From assembly GCF_000020485.1 (NCBI RefSeq), contig NC_011899.1, positions 2,514,147 through 2,578,146 on the forward strand: 64,000 bases of DNA, given 5' to 3'. Both the position numbers and the translations under genes were made by a program. The first letter of the stretch is position 1. Every line of letters begins with the position of its first letter. Shown here piece by piece: positions 10,087 to 18,865 of the stretch. Source of the DNA: Halothermothrix orenii H 168. GTDB lineage: Bacteria; Bacillota; Halanaerobiia; Halanaerobiales; Halothermotrichaceae. The notes beneath the pieces are model-generated. The model saw only the letters and a program-made list of their open reading frames with translations, had not been told where the DNA came from and searched no databases.

Positions 10087-11382
10087 CTATTCAAGTCCAA
10101 GTTTTTTGAAGATATGGTCAATCTCCTGAATAAATGAATAGTAATCAAAGATATGGTCGATCTCTTCACCATTAAGATAGGTTGACACTTCCCGGTCTTT
10201 TTTAAGTAACTGTTGGTAGTCTTCACCGGTCTCCCATGCTTTCAGGGCATTACGCTGGGCCAGGCGATAAGCCTCCTCACGGGACAATCCCTTATCCACC
10301 AGCGCCAGCATTACTTTCTGGGAAAAAATTAGCCCATGGGTGGTATTCAGGTTTTCCTTCATCCGCTCATCATTAACAACAAGCTCCTCAAGGACCATCC
10401 TGAATTTATTCAACATATAATCAACCAGAATAGAACTGTCGGGTAAAATTATCCTTTCCACTGAAGAATGGGTTAAATCCCGCTCATGCCACAGGGTAAT
10501 ATCCTCCAACCCGGGGACCACATTACCCCTGACCACCCGGGCCAGGCCGCTAATCCGTTCACATATAATTGGATTCTTTTTATGGGGCATGGCTGAAGAG
10601 CCTTTCTGCCCTTTCCGGAATCCCTCTTCCACCTCAAGAATATCGGTCCTCTGCAGGTTACGGATTTCGGTGGCGAATTTCTCCAGGGAAGCGGCAATTA
10701 ACGCCAGGTTATTGAGGTAATCGGCATGGCGGTCCCGCTGCAGTATCTGGCTACTAACCGGGGCCGGGTTTAAGCCCAGTTCCTCGCAGACATATTCCTC
10801 AACCCGGGGGTCAACATTGGCATAGGTGCCAACCGCTCCGGATATTTTCCCGACACTGACCATCTCTTTAACCCTTTCCATCCTTTCTATATGCCTTTCA
10901 ATCTCGGCATACCAGATAGCCAGCTTTAACCCCCAGGTTACCGGCTCGGCGTGAACCCCGTGAGTTCGCCCGATCATCACCGTATCTTTATGATTTAAAG
11001 CCTGGATTTTCAGAACATCTTTCAGGTTTTTAAGGTCTTTTAAAATCAACTGACAGGAATCCTTAAGCTGCATTGCTAAAGCCGTATCCTTGACATCTGA
11101 AGAGGTTAATCCCATATGTATATACTTGGATTCCTCTCCCAGGGTTTCATTTATACCTTCCACAAAAGCCAGCATATCATGACGGGTTACCTTTTCTATT
11201 TCCTTAATCCTGTCAACATTTAACTCTACATTTTTCTTAATTTTCTTAACAGATTCGCCCGGTATTCGCCCCAATCGGGACCAGGCCTGGCAGGCAGCAA
11301 TTTCAATCTCCAGCCATTTATTATACTTACTCTCTTCACTCCAGACGTATTCCATCTCAGGTAGACTGTAGCGTTTAAGCAA
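10087..11382 (-). CDS. purB: Adenylosuccinate lyase
   Basis: Protein of 431 aa, fumarase/aspartase superfamily. It cleaves SAICAR and adenylosuccinate, releasing fumarate. The signature GSSAMPHKKNP is present, as are TSSDVKDTALAMQL and the catalytic-His region GRTHGVHAEPVTWG. The start is a TTG at 11382 with AAAGGAAG upstream and the family-like opening MLKRYSLPEMEYVWSEE. First gene of the purB-purA-purD-purE run, 128 bp before the purA ATG. Confidence 0.95.
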   Translation of the reverse strand: MLKRYSLPEMEYVWSEESKYNKWLEIEIAACQAWSRLGRIPGESVKKIKKNVELNVDRIKEIEKVTRHDMLAFVEGINETLGEESKYIHMGLTSSDVKDTALAMQLKDSCQLILKDLKNLKDVLKIQALNHKDTVMIGRTHGVHAEPVTWGLKLAIWYAEIERHIERMERVKEMVSVGKISGAVGTYANVDPRVEEYVCEELGLNPAPVSSQILQRDRHADYLNNLALIAASLEKFATEIRNLQRTDILEVEEGFRKGQKGSSAMPHKKNPIICERISGLARVVRGNVVPGLEDITLWHERDLTHSSVERIILPDSSILVDYMLNKFRMVLEELVVNDERMKENLNTTHGLIFSQKVMLALVDKGLSREEAYRLAQRNALKAWETGEDYQQLLKKDREVSTYLNGEEIDHIFDYYSFIQEIDHIFKKLGLE

Positions 11383-11588
11383 AGGGTATCTTCCTTTCTG
11401 GTTAAATTTAATCCTTTTTTAAGCCTTTTTCTTTATTAAAAGATGCTTTATAATATTAGGTGGTAAGTATGAAGTATTTAATTGTTACATTCAAGTTGTT
11501 ACCCCCAGTTGTTACAATTTATATATTGTTTAATGTCTTGTAAATTATATTCTTTATTTAAGGTTATTCTTTTCTACGGTCCGTATTA

Positions 11589-11617
11589 ATATTAGCAAAT
11601 ATAACTAATAGTGTCAA
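11589..11617 (-). promoter_or_regulatory. pur operon promoter
   Basis: On the minus strand: TTGACA (11612-11617), a 17-bp spacer, TAATAT (11589-11594). It implies a leader of about 200 nt before purB. I see no purine riboswitch consensus in that leader. Confidence 0.65.
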
Positions 11618-11622
11618 GAAAT

Positions 11623-11661
11623 AAGCGAATGTTATTTGCTTAATTGGCTTAAACGTTCGGC
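11623..11661. promoter_or_regulatory. Candidate pair of inverted PurR boxes
   Basis: AAGCGAATGTT at 11623-11633 on the plus strand faces GCCGAACGTT on the minus strand (11652-11661), with CGAA cores in opposite orientation about 18 bp apart. Bacillus PurR boxes are similar inverted CGAA-containing pairs. They lie directly upstream of the -35 box of the pur promoter and between two divergent operons. Confidence 0.45.
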
Positions 11662-11711
11662 AGGATTTGTCCCCGCTGTCCTCGAATATTATCATAGAAA
11701 GAAGGGGTAAG

Positions 11712-12782
11712 ATGAAACAGGTAAATGTAGACCGCCGGGAAAAGGTTAATATTACCTCCGGTTCGGACAGGATAATAGTTGAAATAGGAAAAGACGCTGT
11801 TGATGCCGGTCTTTTAAAACTCCTTCCTGGAACTTCCTTCCCTGTTTTAATATATCTTTTAACCCACCTGGAAAGAGGCAACTATGTTGAGACCAATCCG
11901 ACCATTATTCAGAGCTATCTCCCGTCTGACGTAAATCTGGAAGATATAGAAAATGGGTTAAAGTTTTTATCAGAACATGGTATAATAAATATTCGCCAGG
12001 AACGGGAAGGTGATTACACCTACCGGATTTATCTTGGATTAGACCGGCTTTCTGAAATGCTCAGGACAGATAATAGTAACTTAAACTATAACTTTAATGA
12101 AACAGAAATCCGGGATTATGTTATTAACAAAAAGCCTGTCTCCCGGGAAGAACTGGCCAGGGCCTTGATGACCTTTATTCCCCCTGACCGGAATCCAGCC
12201 CTGCTCCGGGATGAAATCAACCACTGGCTGGACGACTTCGATTTTAAAATGATCCAGGAATTAATCCGCCGGGTTGATAAATGGCTCAACAATACCGATA
12301 ACCCCCCGGAAAAGGCCTTCAGTTACCTTAAAGGGATTATCGATGACTGGTACAGAAAGGAAATCTTTGACTATAACCGCTTAAAGCATTTTGATAAACT
12401 CTTCCGGGAGACCAGGGAGTTAGCCAGGGCCTATGGTATCAAGGGCTGGCAGAATGTCACTCCGGCCCATATGGAAACTTTCCAGCGCTGGCTTGATGGC
12501 AAATCATCCCTGAGTATCTCGGTAGCCAAATTTGCCATTAAAGAGGCCATTAAACGAAAAAAAGATGGACAACCGTCCCTTAAATACATAGAGGATAATT
12601 TTATAAAACCCTGGAAAAAGGCCGGGGTTAAGAATGTAGCCGAAGCCAGAAAACTCCTGGCCAGGAAATCACCTCCTCCCCGTGAAGAAAAAAACCATAC
12701 CCGGGGACAAAAGAAGAAAAAGAAGAAAAAAGACCGCTGGGATGAGTTCTACTGGGATTTCGAAAACTTCAGGGAAACCTGA
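11712..12782 (+). CDS. DnaD/DnaB-like replication initiation protein
   Basis: Protein of 356 aa. The N-terminal 100 residues look like a winged-helix domain (FPVLIYLLTHLERGNYVETNPTIIQSYL). Two DnaD-type C-terminal domains follow: about residues 150-220 with YLKGIIDDW, and about 255-315 with YIEDNFIKPW, both variants of the YxxxIxxxW signature. The tail is Lys-rich and basic. Such proteins help load the replicative helicase at origins. The ATG at 11712 follows AAGGGG. It opens an operon with the loader and helicase genes. Confidence 0.8.
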   Translation: MKQVNVDRREKVNITSGSDRIIVEIGKDAVDAGLLKLLPGTSFPVLIYLLTHLERGNYVETNPTIIQSYLPSDVNLEDIENGLKFLSEHGIINIRQEREGDYTYRIYLGLDRLSEMLRTDNSNLNYNFNETEIRDYVINKKPVSREELARALMTFIPPDRNPALLRDEINHWLDDFDFKMIQELIRRVDKWLNNTDNPPEKAFSYLKGIIDDWYRKEIFDYNRLKHFDKLFRETRELARAYGIKGWQNVTPAHMETFQRWLDGKSSLSISVAKFAIKEAIKRKKDGQPSLKYIEDNFIKPWKKAGVKNVAEARKLLARKSPPPREEKNHTRGQKKKKKKKDRWDEFYWDFENFRET

Positions 12783-12817
12783 GGAAACAAATATATTGAA
12801 GAACAGGGGTGTCCACC

Positions 12818-13864
12818 ATGCCTTTTAATTTTGACCCCAGACGATATCAGGGTAAGGCCAGAAGTAAATATCTTGAAGCCCAGAAAAGGGTTGCCAGGAT
12901 CCATAAAAAATATCCTGATGTTAAAAAAGTTGATGAGTATTTAAATTATTTAAAGAGGGAATATAATTACTTAAAGGTAGGCCTTTTTAATAATAAAGAT
13001 AATGATAGCCAGAAAAAGCTCGAAGATTTAAAACAGGAAATTGAAGAACTTGAAGAACACTTTAACCGCCTTCTGGACAAACATAATATCCCCCGGGATT
13101 ATAAAGAACCTGACTGGGATTGTCCTGTTTGCCATGACCAGGGGCGGATTTATGAAAACGGCCGATACAGAATCTGCAGCTGTGTCCGTAAAGAAGAATT
13201 AAACCACCGGAGAGAAGAGGGAGACCTTCCCCGCCATCTCTATAAAGCCACCTTTGACTCAGCCAGGCTGGAGTACTATGACGATAACCGTAAAACCGAT
13301 AAGGATATAACCTACCGGGAAAACGCCCGCCTGATCTATAGTTATGCCCATAAATTTGCAACCCGTTTTAGCCCGGGCAAGCTCCAGCGGGGGCTTCTCA
13401 TTCAGGGGCCCATCGGGTCAGGTAAATCCTTTCTTCTGGGGTGTATTGCTAACAAGCTGGCCGAGCGGGGAATTGATTTTAAGTATATCGTCTACACCGA
13501 CCTTTTACAGAAAATCAGGAATACCTACCATGATGACTCCGGAGGACCTGTAAACGAACAGGTCCTTATAGAAGAGGTCCAGAATGCCTCTGTTCTTCTC
13601 ATCGATGACCTGGGAACGGAAAAAGCCAGTGAATTTACCGCTGCGGTCTTATATCAGATTATAGATAAGCGGTACCGTGAGGAAAGGCCGATAATTATCA
13701 CCACCAATTACTTTGTTGATGAGCTTAAAGAACGTTTTGAGGATATGTTTGAAGAAATGGGAGAGAGAATTTTCCAGCGGCTTATTGAAATGAACCGTTA
13801 TGTCTGCCTCTACGGTGATGTCAGAGCCAAAATAGTCGCCGGGCAACAGGAGGTTAACCTCTAA
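12818..13864 (+). CDS. dnaI: DnaI/DnaC-like helicase loader (AAA+ ATPase)
   Basis: Protein of 348 aa. The N-terminal third is helical and charged (LEDLKQEIEELEEHF) and leads to a zinc-binding Cys cluster CPVCHDQGRIYENGRYRICSC. The AAA+ domain has Walker A GPIGSGKSFLL and Walker B VLLIDDLGTEKAS. This is the DnaI plan: a zinc-binding region that contacts the helicase, then a motor domain. The ATG at 12818 is preferred over the GTG at 12809 because AGGGG lies 8 nt before it. The stop overlaps the next gene (TAATG). Confidence 0.88.
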   Translation: MPFNFDPRRYQGKARSKYLEAQKRVARIHKKYPDVKKVDEYLNYLKREYNYLKVGLFNNKDNDSQKKLEDLKQEIEELEEHFNRLLDKHNIPRDYKEPDWDCPVCHDQGRIYENGRYRICSCVRKEELNHRREEGDLPRHLYKATFDSARLEYYDDNRKTDKDITYRENARLIYSYAHKFATRFSPGKLQRGLLIQGPIGSGKSFLLGCIANKLAERGIDFKYIVYTDLLQKIRNTYHDDSGGPVNEQVLIEEVQNASVLLIDDLGTEKASEFTAAVLYQIIDKRYREERPIIITTNYFVDELKERFEDMFEEMGERIFQRLIEMNRYVCLYGDVRAKIVAGQQEVNL

Positions 13865-15246
13865 TGGCTACTGAAGAAAGGTATTTACAACAGTTTAATA
13901 ATGTCCAGGAACAGGAGTTCCAGCTTTTAGGAATACTCCTTCAGTATCCCCAGAAGATAGACGAGATTGCTGATTCCCTGGAGGTTAAACACTTTCAGGA
14001 CCCCCAGGCCCAGCTCATCTATGAAATCCTGTTAAACCAGTTCCAGCGTGATAACCAGATTTCCCGGACCAAACTCTTTTTACGCTTAAAACAGGATGGG
14101 GTTATAAAAAAACCGGAGGAAACAATTGAACGCTTAACCTCAGGGTTCAGTACCGTTGATGAATTAAAACCAACTATTGACCTCATAAAACAGAATTACC
14201 AGCGGCGCCTCCTGGTCAAAGCAGCCCGCAAGATCCAGGAGCTGGCCGCTAAAGACTTAGATATAGATGATTTCCAGGCCCGGGCCCAGGAGTTAATCTT
14301 TGAGGCCACCAATGAAACCACCGACCTGGAAAAACATATTTTCACCATGGAAGAGGCCCTGATGAAGTCCTTTGAGGCCTATATTGACCGGAAACATAAC
14401 CAGGCCGATGTCGGCCTCCCCACCGGCTTTATCTCCCTGGATAACCTCATCGGGGGCTTTAAAAAGGGCCATCTCAATGTTATTGCCGCTTCCACCAGTA
14501 TGGGAAAGACGGCCTTTGCCATCAATATCGCCAAGAATGTTTTAAAGAGGAATGTCCCCGTTGCTATTATCAGTCTGGAGATGGATGCCCAGGAGATCAT
14601 AGACCGGATGATTATTCAGGAATCCGGGGTTAATGGATGGAAATATAACCAGGGCCAGACCAGTGATGAGGAAGATAAACGGATTTCGAAAGCCCTGGAT
14701 AACCTCCATGAACTACCCCTTATGATTTCTGATGAAAGGGGTCTAAATGTGGCCCAGATCCGGGCCCGGCTGCGAAAATTCAAGGCCCAGATGGGAGACC
14801 TGGGACTGGTAATTATCGACTACCTCCAGATGATCCAGTTACCTGAAGAACATGCCCAGAACACGGCCAGAGCTGTTGGACAGATAGTCCTCCAGCTGCG
14901 TAATATGGCCTCTGAGCTTGAGGTTCCCATTATCCTCATCTCCCAGATCAGCCGTAGTTTTACAAACCGTCAGGATAAAAGACCCGTCCTTTCTGACCTC
15001 AGGGATTCCGGTAACATTGAGGAAATTGCTGACGGGGTCATCTTCCTCTACCGGCATGCCCATACCAGTGCTGCCGCCCGGGAACAGGCAGAAAAAGAAG
15101 GTACTGAAAACGATACTGAAGTAATTGTGGCCAAGCAGAGAACCGGCCAGACCGGTGCCATCAAACTTTATTTTGAAGATGAGTTTATCCGTTTTATCGA
15201 CCCTGAAAACCTCTCGGTTGAAGCCAGTATGCCTGGTCAGGGTTAA
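13864..15246 (+). CDS. dnaC: Replicative DNA helicase (DnaB family)
   Basis: Protein of 460 aa, named dnaC in Bacillus and dnaB in E. coli. The N-terminal DnaB domain (EFQLLGILLQYPQKIDE) is followed by the RecA-like domain with GLPTGFISLDNLIGGFKKGHL, Walker A ASTSMGKTAFAINIA, Walker B LVIIDYLQMIQ and SDLRDSGNIEEIADGVIFLYR. The usual ARPSMGKT is ASTSMGKT here, a conservative change. Translationally coupled to dnaI. In Bacillus this gene follows rplI, whereas here rplI is 23 kb away. Confidence 0.95.
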   Translation: MATEERYLQQFNNVQEQEFQLLGILLQYPQKIDEIADSLEVKHFQDPQAQLIYEILLNQFQRDNQISRTKLFLRLKQDGVIKKPEETIERLTSGFSTVDELKPTIDLIKQNYQRRLLVKAARKIQELAAKDLDIDDFQARAQELIFEATNETTDLEKHIFTMEEALMKSFEAYIDRKHNQADVGLPTGFISLDNLIGGFKKGHLNVIAASTSMGKTAFAINIAKNVLKRNVPVAIISLEMDAQEIIDRMIIQESGVNGWKYNQGQTSDEEDKRISKALDNLHELPLMISDERGLNVAQIRARLRKFKAQMGDLGLVIIDYLQMIQLPEEHAQNTARAVGQIVLQLRNMASELEVPIILISQISRSFTNRQDKRPVLSDLRDSGNIEEIADGVIFLYRHAHTSAAAREQAEKEGTENDTEVIVAKQRTGQTGAIKLYFEDEFIRFIDPENLSVEASMPGQG

Positions 15247-15292
15247 GGACCACTATCACTTAATAAGAATTTAAAGGAAAGGGAGCCCACCC

Positions 15293-15475
15293 ATGTTAGA
15301 CAAAAAGAATATCGACCTCAAGATTATCCTCTCCTTCGTCAATGCCTATGAAAAACTATATGAAAAAGGAGAGATCTCATCAAAACAGCTCGATGAGGTT
15401 CTCTCCCTTCTCGATAATTATCAGATTTATGACCCTGAAGAATTTGAAAAAAAGCTCAATGAAATATTTAGCTAA
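15293..15475 (+). CDS. Small hypothetical protein after the helicase
   Basis: Protein of 60 aa, acidic and predicted helical (NIDLKIILSFVNAYEKLYEKG, then LDEVLSLLDNYQ). A GGGAG SD at 15281-15285 supports the ATG at 15293. It lies 46 bp after the helicase gene on the same strand, so it is probably co-transcribed. I do not recognise a family. Confidence 0.6.
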   Translation: MLDKKNIDLKIILSFVNAYEKLYEKGEISSKQLDEVLSLLDNYQIYDPEEFEKKLNEIFS

Positions 15476-15600
15476 TCTCCCCTACTTAATCCAACCAGGC
15501 CCCTGATTTATGATATGAAACAGTGATAGCTGAATCAGTCTTATATACTGTGAGATTAACCAGCTAATCCCCTGTTTTATCCAGTTAAAATATACTTATT

Positions 15601-16344
15601 TTATCCATGAACGGCGATAGATGCAGATACTCCCTTTTTTATAAATAACCCCTTTATTTCTTGCATCTGTCCCCGGGAAGGGGGCTCAATCCCTTCAAGC
15701 CTATATTCATAACCAAGCTCCTGCCACTTATAAACTCCCAGCCTGTGATAGGGCAAAAGCTCAACTCTTTCAAGTCCATTCAGATTAGACAGATATGAAG
15801 CCAGCTGGTTTAAGTCATCCCGGTTATCGGTTATACCGGGAACAATAACATGCCTGATCCAGTAGGGCTGTTTTTCTTTTTCCAAAAGGCTTATCAGTTC
15901 AAGGGTTCTTTCATTGCTGACACCGGTCAAGTCCCGGTGTTTTTCTTCTTTTATATGTTTTATATCCAGCAGAACAAGGTCAATATACGGCAAAATTGAA
16001 GAAAATACTTCAGGGGTAACATAGCCTGATGTATCAAGGGCAGTATGAATCCCCTGCTCTTTGCAGGCCTTTAATAATTCCCGGACAAACCCGGGTTGAA
16101 GGGTCGGTTCCCCACCTGAAATAGTGACCCCACCCCCGGAGCTATCCATATAGGGTTTACATTTTAAAACCCGTAATAAAAGCTCACCAGCCTCTACCCT
16201 CTTTCCTGCTTTACGCATCCAGGTATCGGGATTATGGCAGTACTGACAGCGCAGGGGACATCCCTGGGTAAAGACAACATAACGAATACCGGGCCCGTCA
16301 TGGACGCCCATGCTTTCAACTGAATGAATTAAACCTGTGGACAT
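15601..16344 (-). CDS. pflA: Pyruvate formate-lyase activating enzyme
   Basis: Protein of 247 aa, radical SAM enzyme. The cluster-binding motif is Cys29, Cys33 and Cys36 in GCPLRCQYCHNPD, followed by SGGEPTLQPGF. It abstracts a hydrogen from the glycine of PflB to create the glycyl radical, using reduced ferredoxin or flavodoxin. Its ATG lies 15 bp after the pflB stop, with a GGGGAG SD in that gap, so the two form an operon. Confidence 0.95.
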   Translation of the reverse strand: MSTGLIHSVESMGVHDGPGIRYVVFTQGCPLRCQYCHNPDTWMRKAGKRVEAGELLLRVLKCKPYMDSSGGGVTISGGEPTLQPGFVRELLKACKEQGIHTALDTSGYVTPEVFSSILPYIDLVLLDIKHIKEEKHRDLTGVSNERTLELISLLEKEKQPYWIRHVIVPGITDNRDDLNQLASYLSNLNGLERVELLPYHRLGVYKWQELGYEYRLEGIEPPSRGQMQEIKGLFIKKGVSASIAVHG

Positions 16345-16359
16345 TTACAGACACTCCCC

Positions 16360-18579
16360 TTAAAGACTCTCATGAAAGGTCCGGGCTATTACTTCCTGCT
16401 GCTGCTCCGGTGTTAGTTTAATGAAGTTTACAGCATACCCCGAAACCCTGATGGTTAACTGGGGGTATTTCTCGGGGTGGTTGACCGCATCCAGGAGGGT
16501 TTCCCTGTTGAGAACATTAACATTAAGGTGGTGACCACCTTTGGTAAAGTAACCATCGAGAATAGCTACCAGATTATTGATCCGCTGCTCTTCATTAACA
16601 CCCAGGGCTCCGGGGACGATGGTAAAGGTATTGGAAATACCGTCCTGGCAGTACTCGTATGGTAGTTTTGCAACCGTATTCAGTGAGGCAAGGGCCCCTG
16701 ATTCGTCACGACCGTGCATGGGATTGGCCCCCGGGGCAAAGGGCTGTCCTGCCTCCCGGCCGTCCGGGGTGGCCCCGGTCTTCGTGCCATAGACAACATT
16801 TGAAGTTATGGTTAAAATTGACAGGGTGTGACGGGCATTACGGTAGAGTTTATGCTGCTTAAGCTTTGTTAAAAACCGCCTTACGACCTCAACTGCCAGG
16901 CTGTCAACCCGGTCATCATCATTACCGTATCTGGGGTGATCACCTTCAACATCGAATGAAGTTATAAGGCCGTCACTGTTCCGGACCGGCCTTACTTTAG
17001 CATATTTAATGGCACTTAAAGAGTCTGCCACAATGGAGAGGCCGGCAATACCGAAGCCCATTACCCGGTCGACTTCGGTATCCATTAAGGCCATCTGAAC
17101 CCGTTCATAGGCATATTTGTCATGCATATAGTGGATAATATTGAGGGCATCAACATATTTTTCCACCAGCCAGTCGAGGAAGGTATCAAACCTCTCCATG
17201 ACCAGGTCATACTCAAGTATATCTCCGGTGTATGGGGCAAATTCGGGCCCCACCTGGACCCCACTTAATTCATCCCGGCCACCATTGAGGGCATACAGGA
17301 GGGTCTTGGGCAGGTTACACCTGGCCCCGAAGAACTGCATCTCTTTCCCGGTCCTGAGGGCTGATACACAGCAGGCAATGGCATAATCATCCCCGTAATA
17401 TTCCCTCATCAATTCATCATTTTCATACTGAATAGAACTGGTATCCCGTGATACCCGGCAACAGAACTCCTTAAACCCATCCGGTAATCTCCGGGACCAG
17501 AGAACGGTGAGGTTGGGTTCCGGAGCCGGTCCGAGGTTATACAGGGTATTTAAAATCCTGAAGCTGGTCTTTGTTACCAGGGGGCGTCCGTCTATACCAG
17601 TACCACCGATGACAACCGTAATCCACATGGGATCCCCACTGAAGAGTTTATTGTATTCAGGAGTCCGTAGCTGCCGGGCCAGCCTGAGCTTGATGACAAA
17701 ATCATCGATTAATTCCTGGGCCTCTTCCTCTGTTAACTTCCCTTTCCTGAGGTCATGTTCAATATAGATATCAAAAAACTCGCATACCCGGCCAAGGGAC
17801 ATAGCAGCCCCGTTGTTTTCCTGAATGGCAGCCAGGTATCCCATATAGGTCCACTGGATGGCCTCGTGAGCAGTCCGGGCCGGCCGTGAAAGTTCCAGGC
17901 CGTATGTTCTACCCAGGCCTTTAAGTTTTTTCAGGGCCTTGATCTGTTCACTTAACTCCTCCCGCAGCCTGACATTTTCTTCGGTCATCCTGGTGGGAAG
18001 ATGGGCCAGGTCCTTTTCTTTCTCCTCGATTAACCTGTCAATACCGTAAAGGGCCACCCGTCGGTAATCCCCGATAATCCGTCCCCGGCCATAGGCATCG
18101 GGCAGGCCAGTAATTACCCCGGAACGCCTTATCTCCCGTAATTCGGGGGTATAGACATCATAAACCCCATCATTATGGGTTTTCCTGTAGTTGTTAAATA
18201 CTTTTTCGATCTGCTCATTAACCTTATACCCGTAGGCCTCTGCCGCCTGCCGGGCCATCCTTATACCACCATAGACATTGAGGGTCCGTTTCAGGGGTTT
18301 ATCGGTCTGCAGGCCGACAATCTTCTCCAGGTCACGGTTAATATACCCGGCCTCATAGGCGTTAATATCGGATACAGTATCGACATCGATATCCAGCACC
18401 CCTCCCTCTTCAATCTCCTGCCATAATAGTTTTTGACACTCTTCCCAGAGTTGTCTTGTCCGGTCGGTTGGACCCTCTAAAAAAGAACTATCCCCTGTAT
18501 ATGGAGTATAATTTTGCTGAATAAAATCCCGGACATCAATCTCTTTTTGCCATCTTCCTGCTTTAAAGTTATAGGCCAT
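16360..18579 (-). CDS. pflB: Formate acetyltransferase (pyruvate formate-lyase)
   Basis: Protein of 739 aa, normal for PflB. It splits pyruvate with CoA into acetyl-CoA and formate under anaerobic conditions. The catalytic Cys pair is in [27 protein letters not shown] and the glycyl-radical site is [13 protein letters not shown] near the C-terminus. The SD AGGGGAGGGG precedes the ATG at 18579. A ZTP riboswitch with terminator lies in its leader, linking expression to one-carbon status. Confidence 0.97.
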   Translation of the reverse strand: MAYNFKAGRWQKEIDVRDFIQQNYTPYTGDSSFLEGPTDRTRQLWEECQKLLWQEIEEGGVLDIDVDTVSDINAYEAGYINRDLEKIVGLQTDKPLKRTLNVYGGIRMARQAAEAYGYKVNEQIEKVFNNYRKTHNDGVYDVYTPELREIRRSGVITGLPDAYGRGRIIGDYRRVALYGIDRLIEEKEKDLAHLPTRMTEENVRLREELSEQIKALKKLKGLGRTYGLELSRPARTAHEAIQWTYMGYLAAIQENNGAAMSLGRVCEFFDIYIEHDLRKGKLTEEEAQELIDDFVIKLRLARQLRTPEYNKLFSGDPMWITVVIGGTGIDGRPLVTKTSFRILNTLYNLGPAPEPNLTVLWSRRLPDGFKEFCCRVSRDTSSIQYENDELMREYYGDDYAIACCVSALRTGKEMQFFGARCNLPKTLLYALNGGRDELSGVQVGPEFAPYTGDILEYDLVMERFDTFLDWLVEKYVDALNIIHYMHDKYAYERVQMALMDTEVDRVMGFGIAGLSIVADSLSAIKYAKVRPVRNSDGLITSFDVEGDHPRYGNDDDRVDSLAVEVVRRFLTKLKQHKLYRNARHTLSILTITSNVVYGTKTGATPDGREAGQPFAPGANPMHGRDESGALASLNTVAKLPYEYCQDGISNTFTIVPGALGVNEEQRINNLVAILDGYFTKGGHHLNVNVLNRETLLDAVNHPEKYPQLTIRVSGYAVNFIKLTPEQQQEVIARTFHESL

Positions 18580-18630
18580 TATTATCCCCTCCCCTTATAT
18601 GCTTGTATTTACTTCAATTACCTGGACATT

Positions 18631-18677
18631 AAAAAAACCGCCCGGGCAAATAGACTTAATCTATCTGCCCAGGCGGT
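18631..18677 (-). terminator. Riboswitch-controlled terminator upstream of pflB
   Basis: On the minus strand an 18-bp hairpin (with G-U wobbles) starts with ACCGCCTGGGCA and is followed by TTTTTTT. Its 5' arm is the 3' conserved segment of the ZTP aptamer, so aptamer folding and terminator folding exclude each other. Confidence 0.85.
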
Positions 18678-18748
18678 CGGCTATTCCAGTATCGGTCATA
18701 CTCCCCTATGGTTAATTCCATATAATACCGCCAGTCGTATGACCCTTT
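18665..18748 (-). promoter_or_regulatory. ZTP (pfl motif) riboswitch aptamer
   Basis: On the minus strand: GGGTCATACGACTGGCGG, then a TATGG/CCATA hairpin, then GGGGAGTATGACC, then CCGACCGCCTGGGCA. P1 pairs GGTCATAC with GTATGACC perfectly, and GGCGG can pair with CCGCC as the pseudoknot. These are the conserved elements of the ZTP/ZMP riboswitch, which turns genes on when 10-formyl-tetrahydrofolate is short. It lies in the pflB leader. Confidence 0.9.
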
Positions 18749-18759
18749 TATTTGAGGTA

Positions 18760-18788
18760 ATTATAGCATACATATTCTCTAAAAGCAA
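18760..18788 (-). promoter_or_regulatory. pflB promoter
   Basis: On the minus strand: TTGCTT (18783-18788), a 17-bp spacer, then TATAAT (18760-18765) with an extended TGC before it. The transcript would start a few bases before the ZTP aptamer. Confidence 0.75.
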
Positions 18789-18865
18789 GAAGCTTCAACT
18801 GAGGTTTTTAAGCAAATTGTTGGGCTATTATTTTTTAAAAAATCAAATGGCAGGGGGTATTTAAC

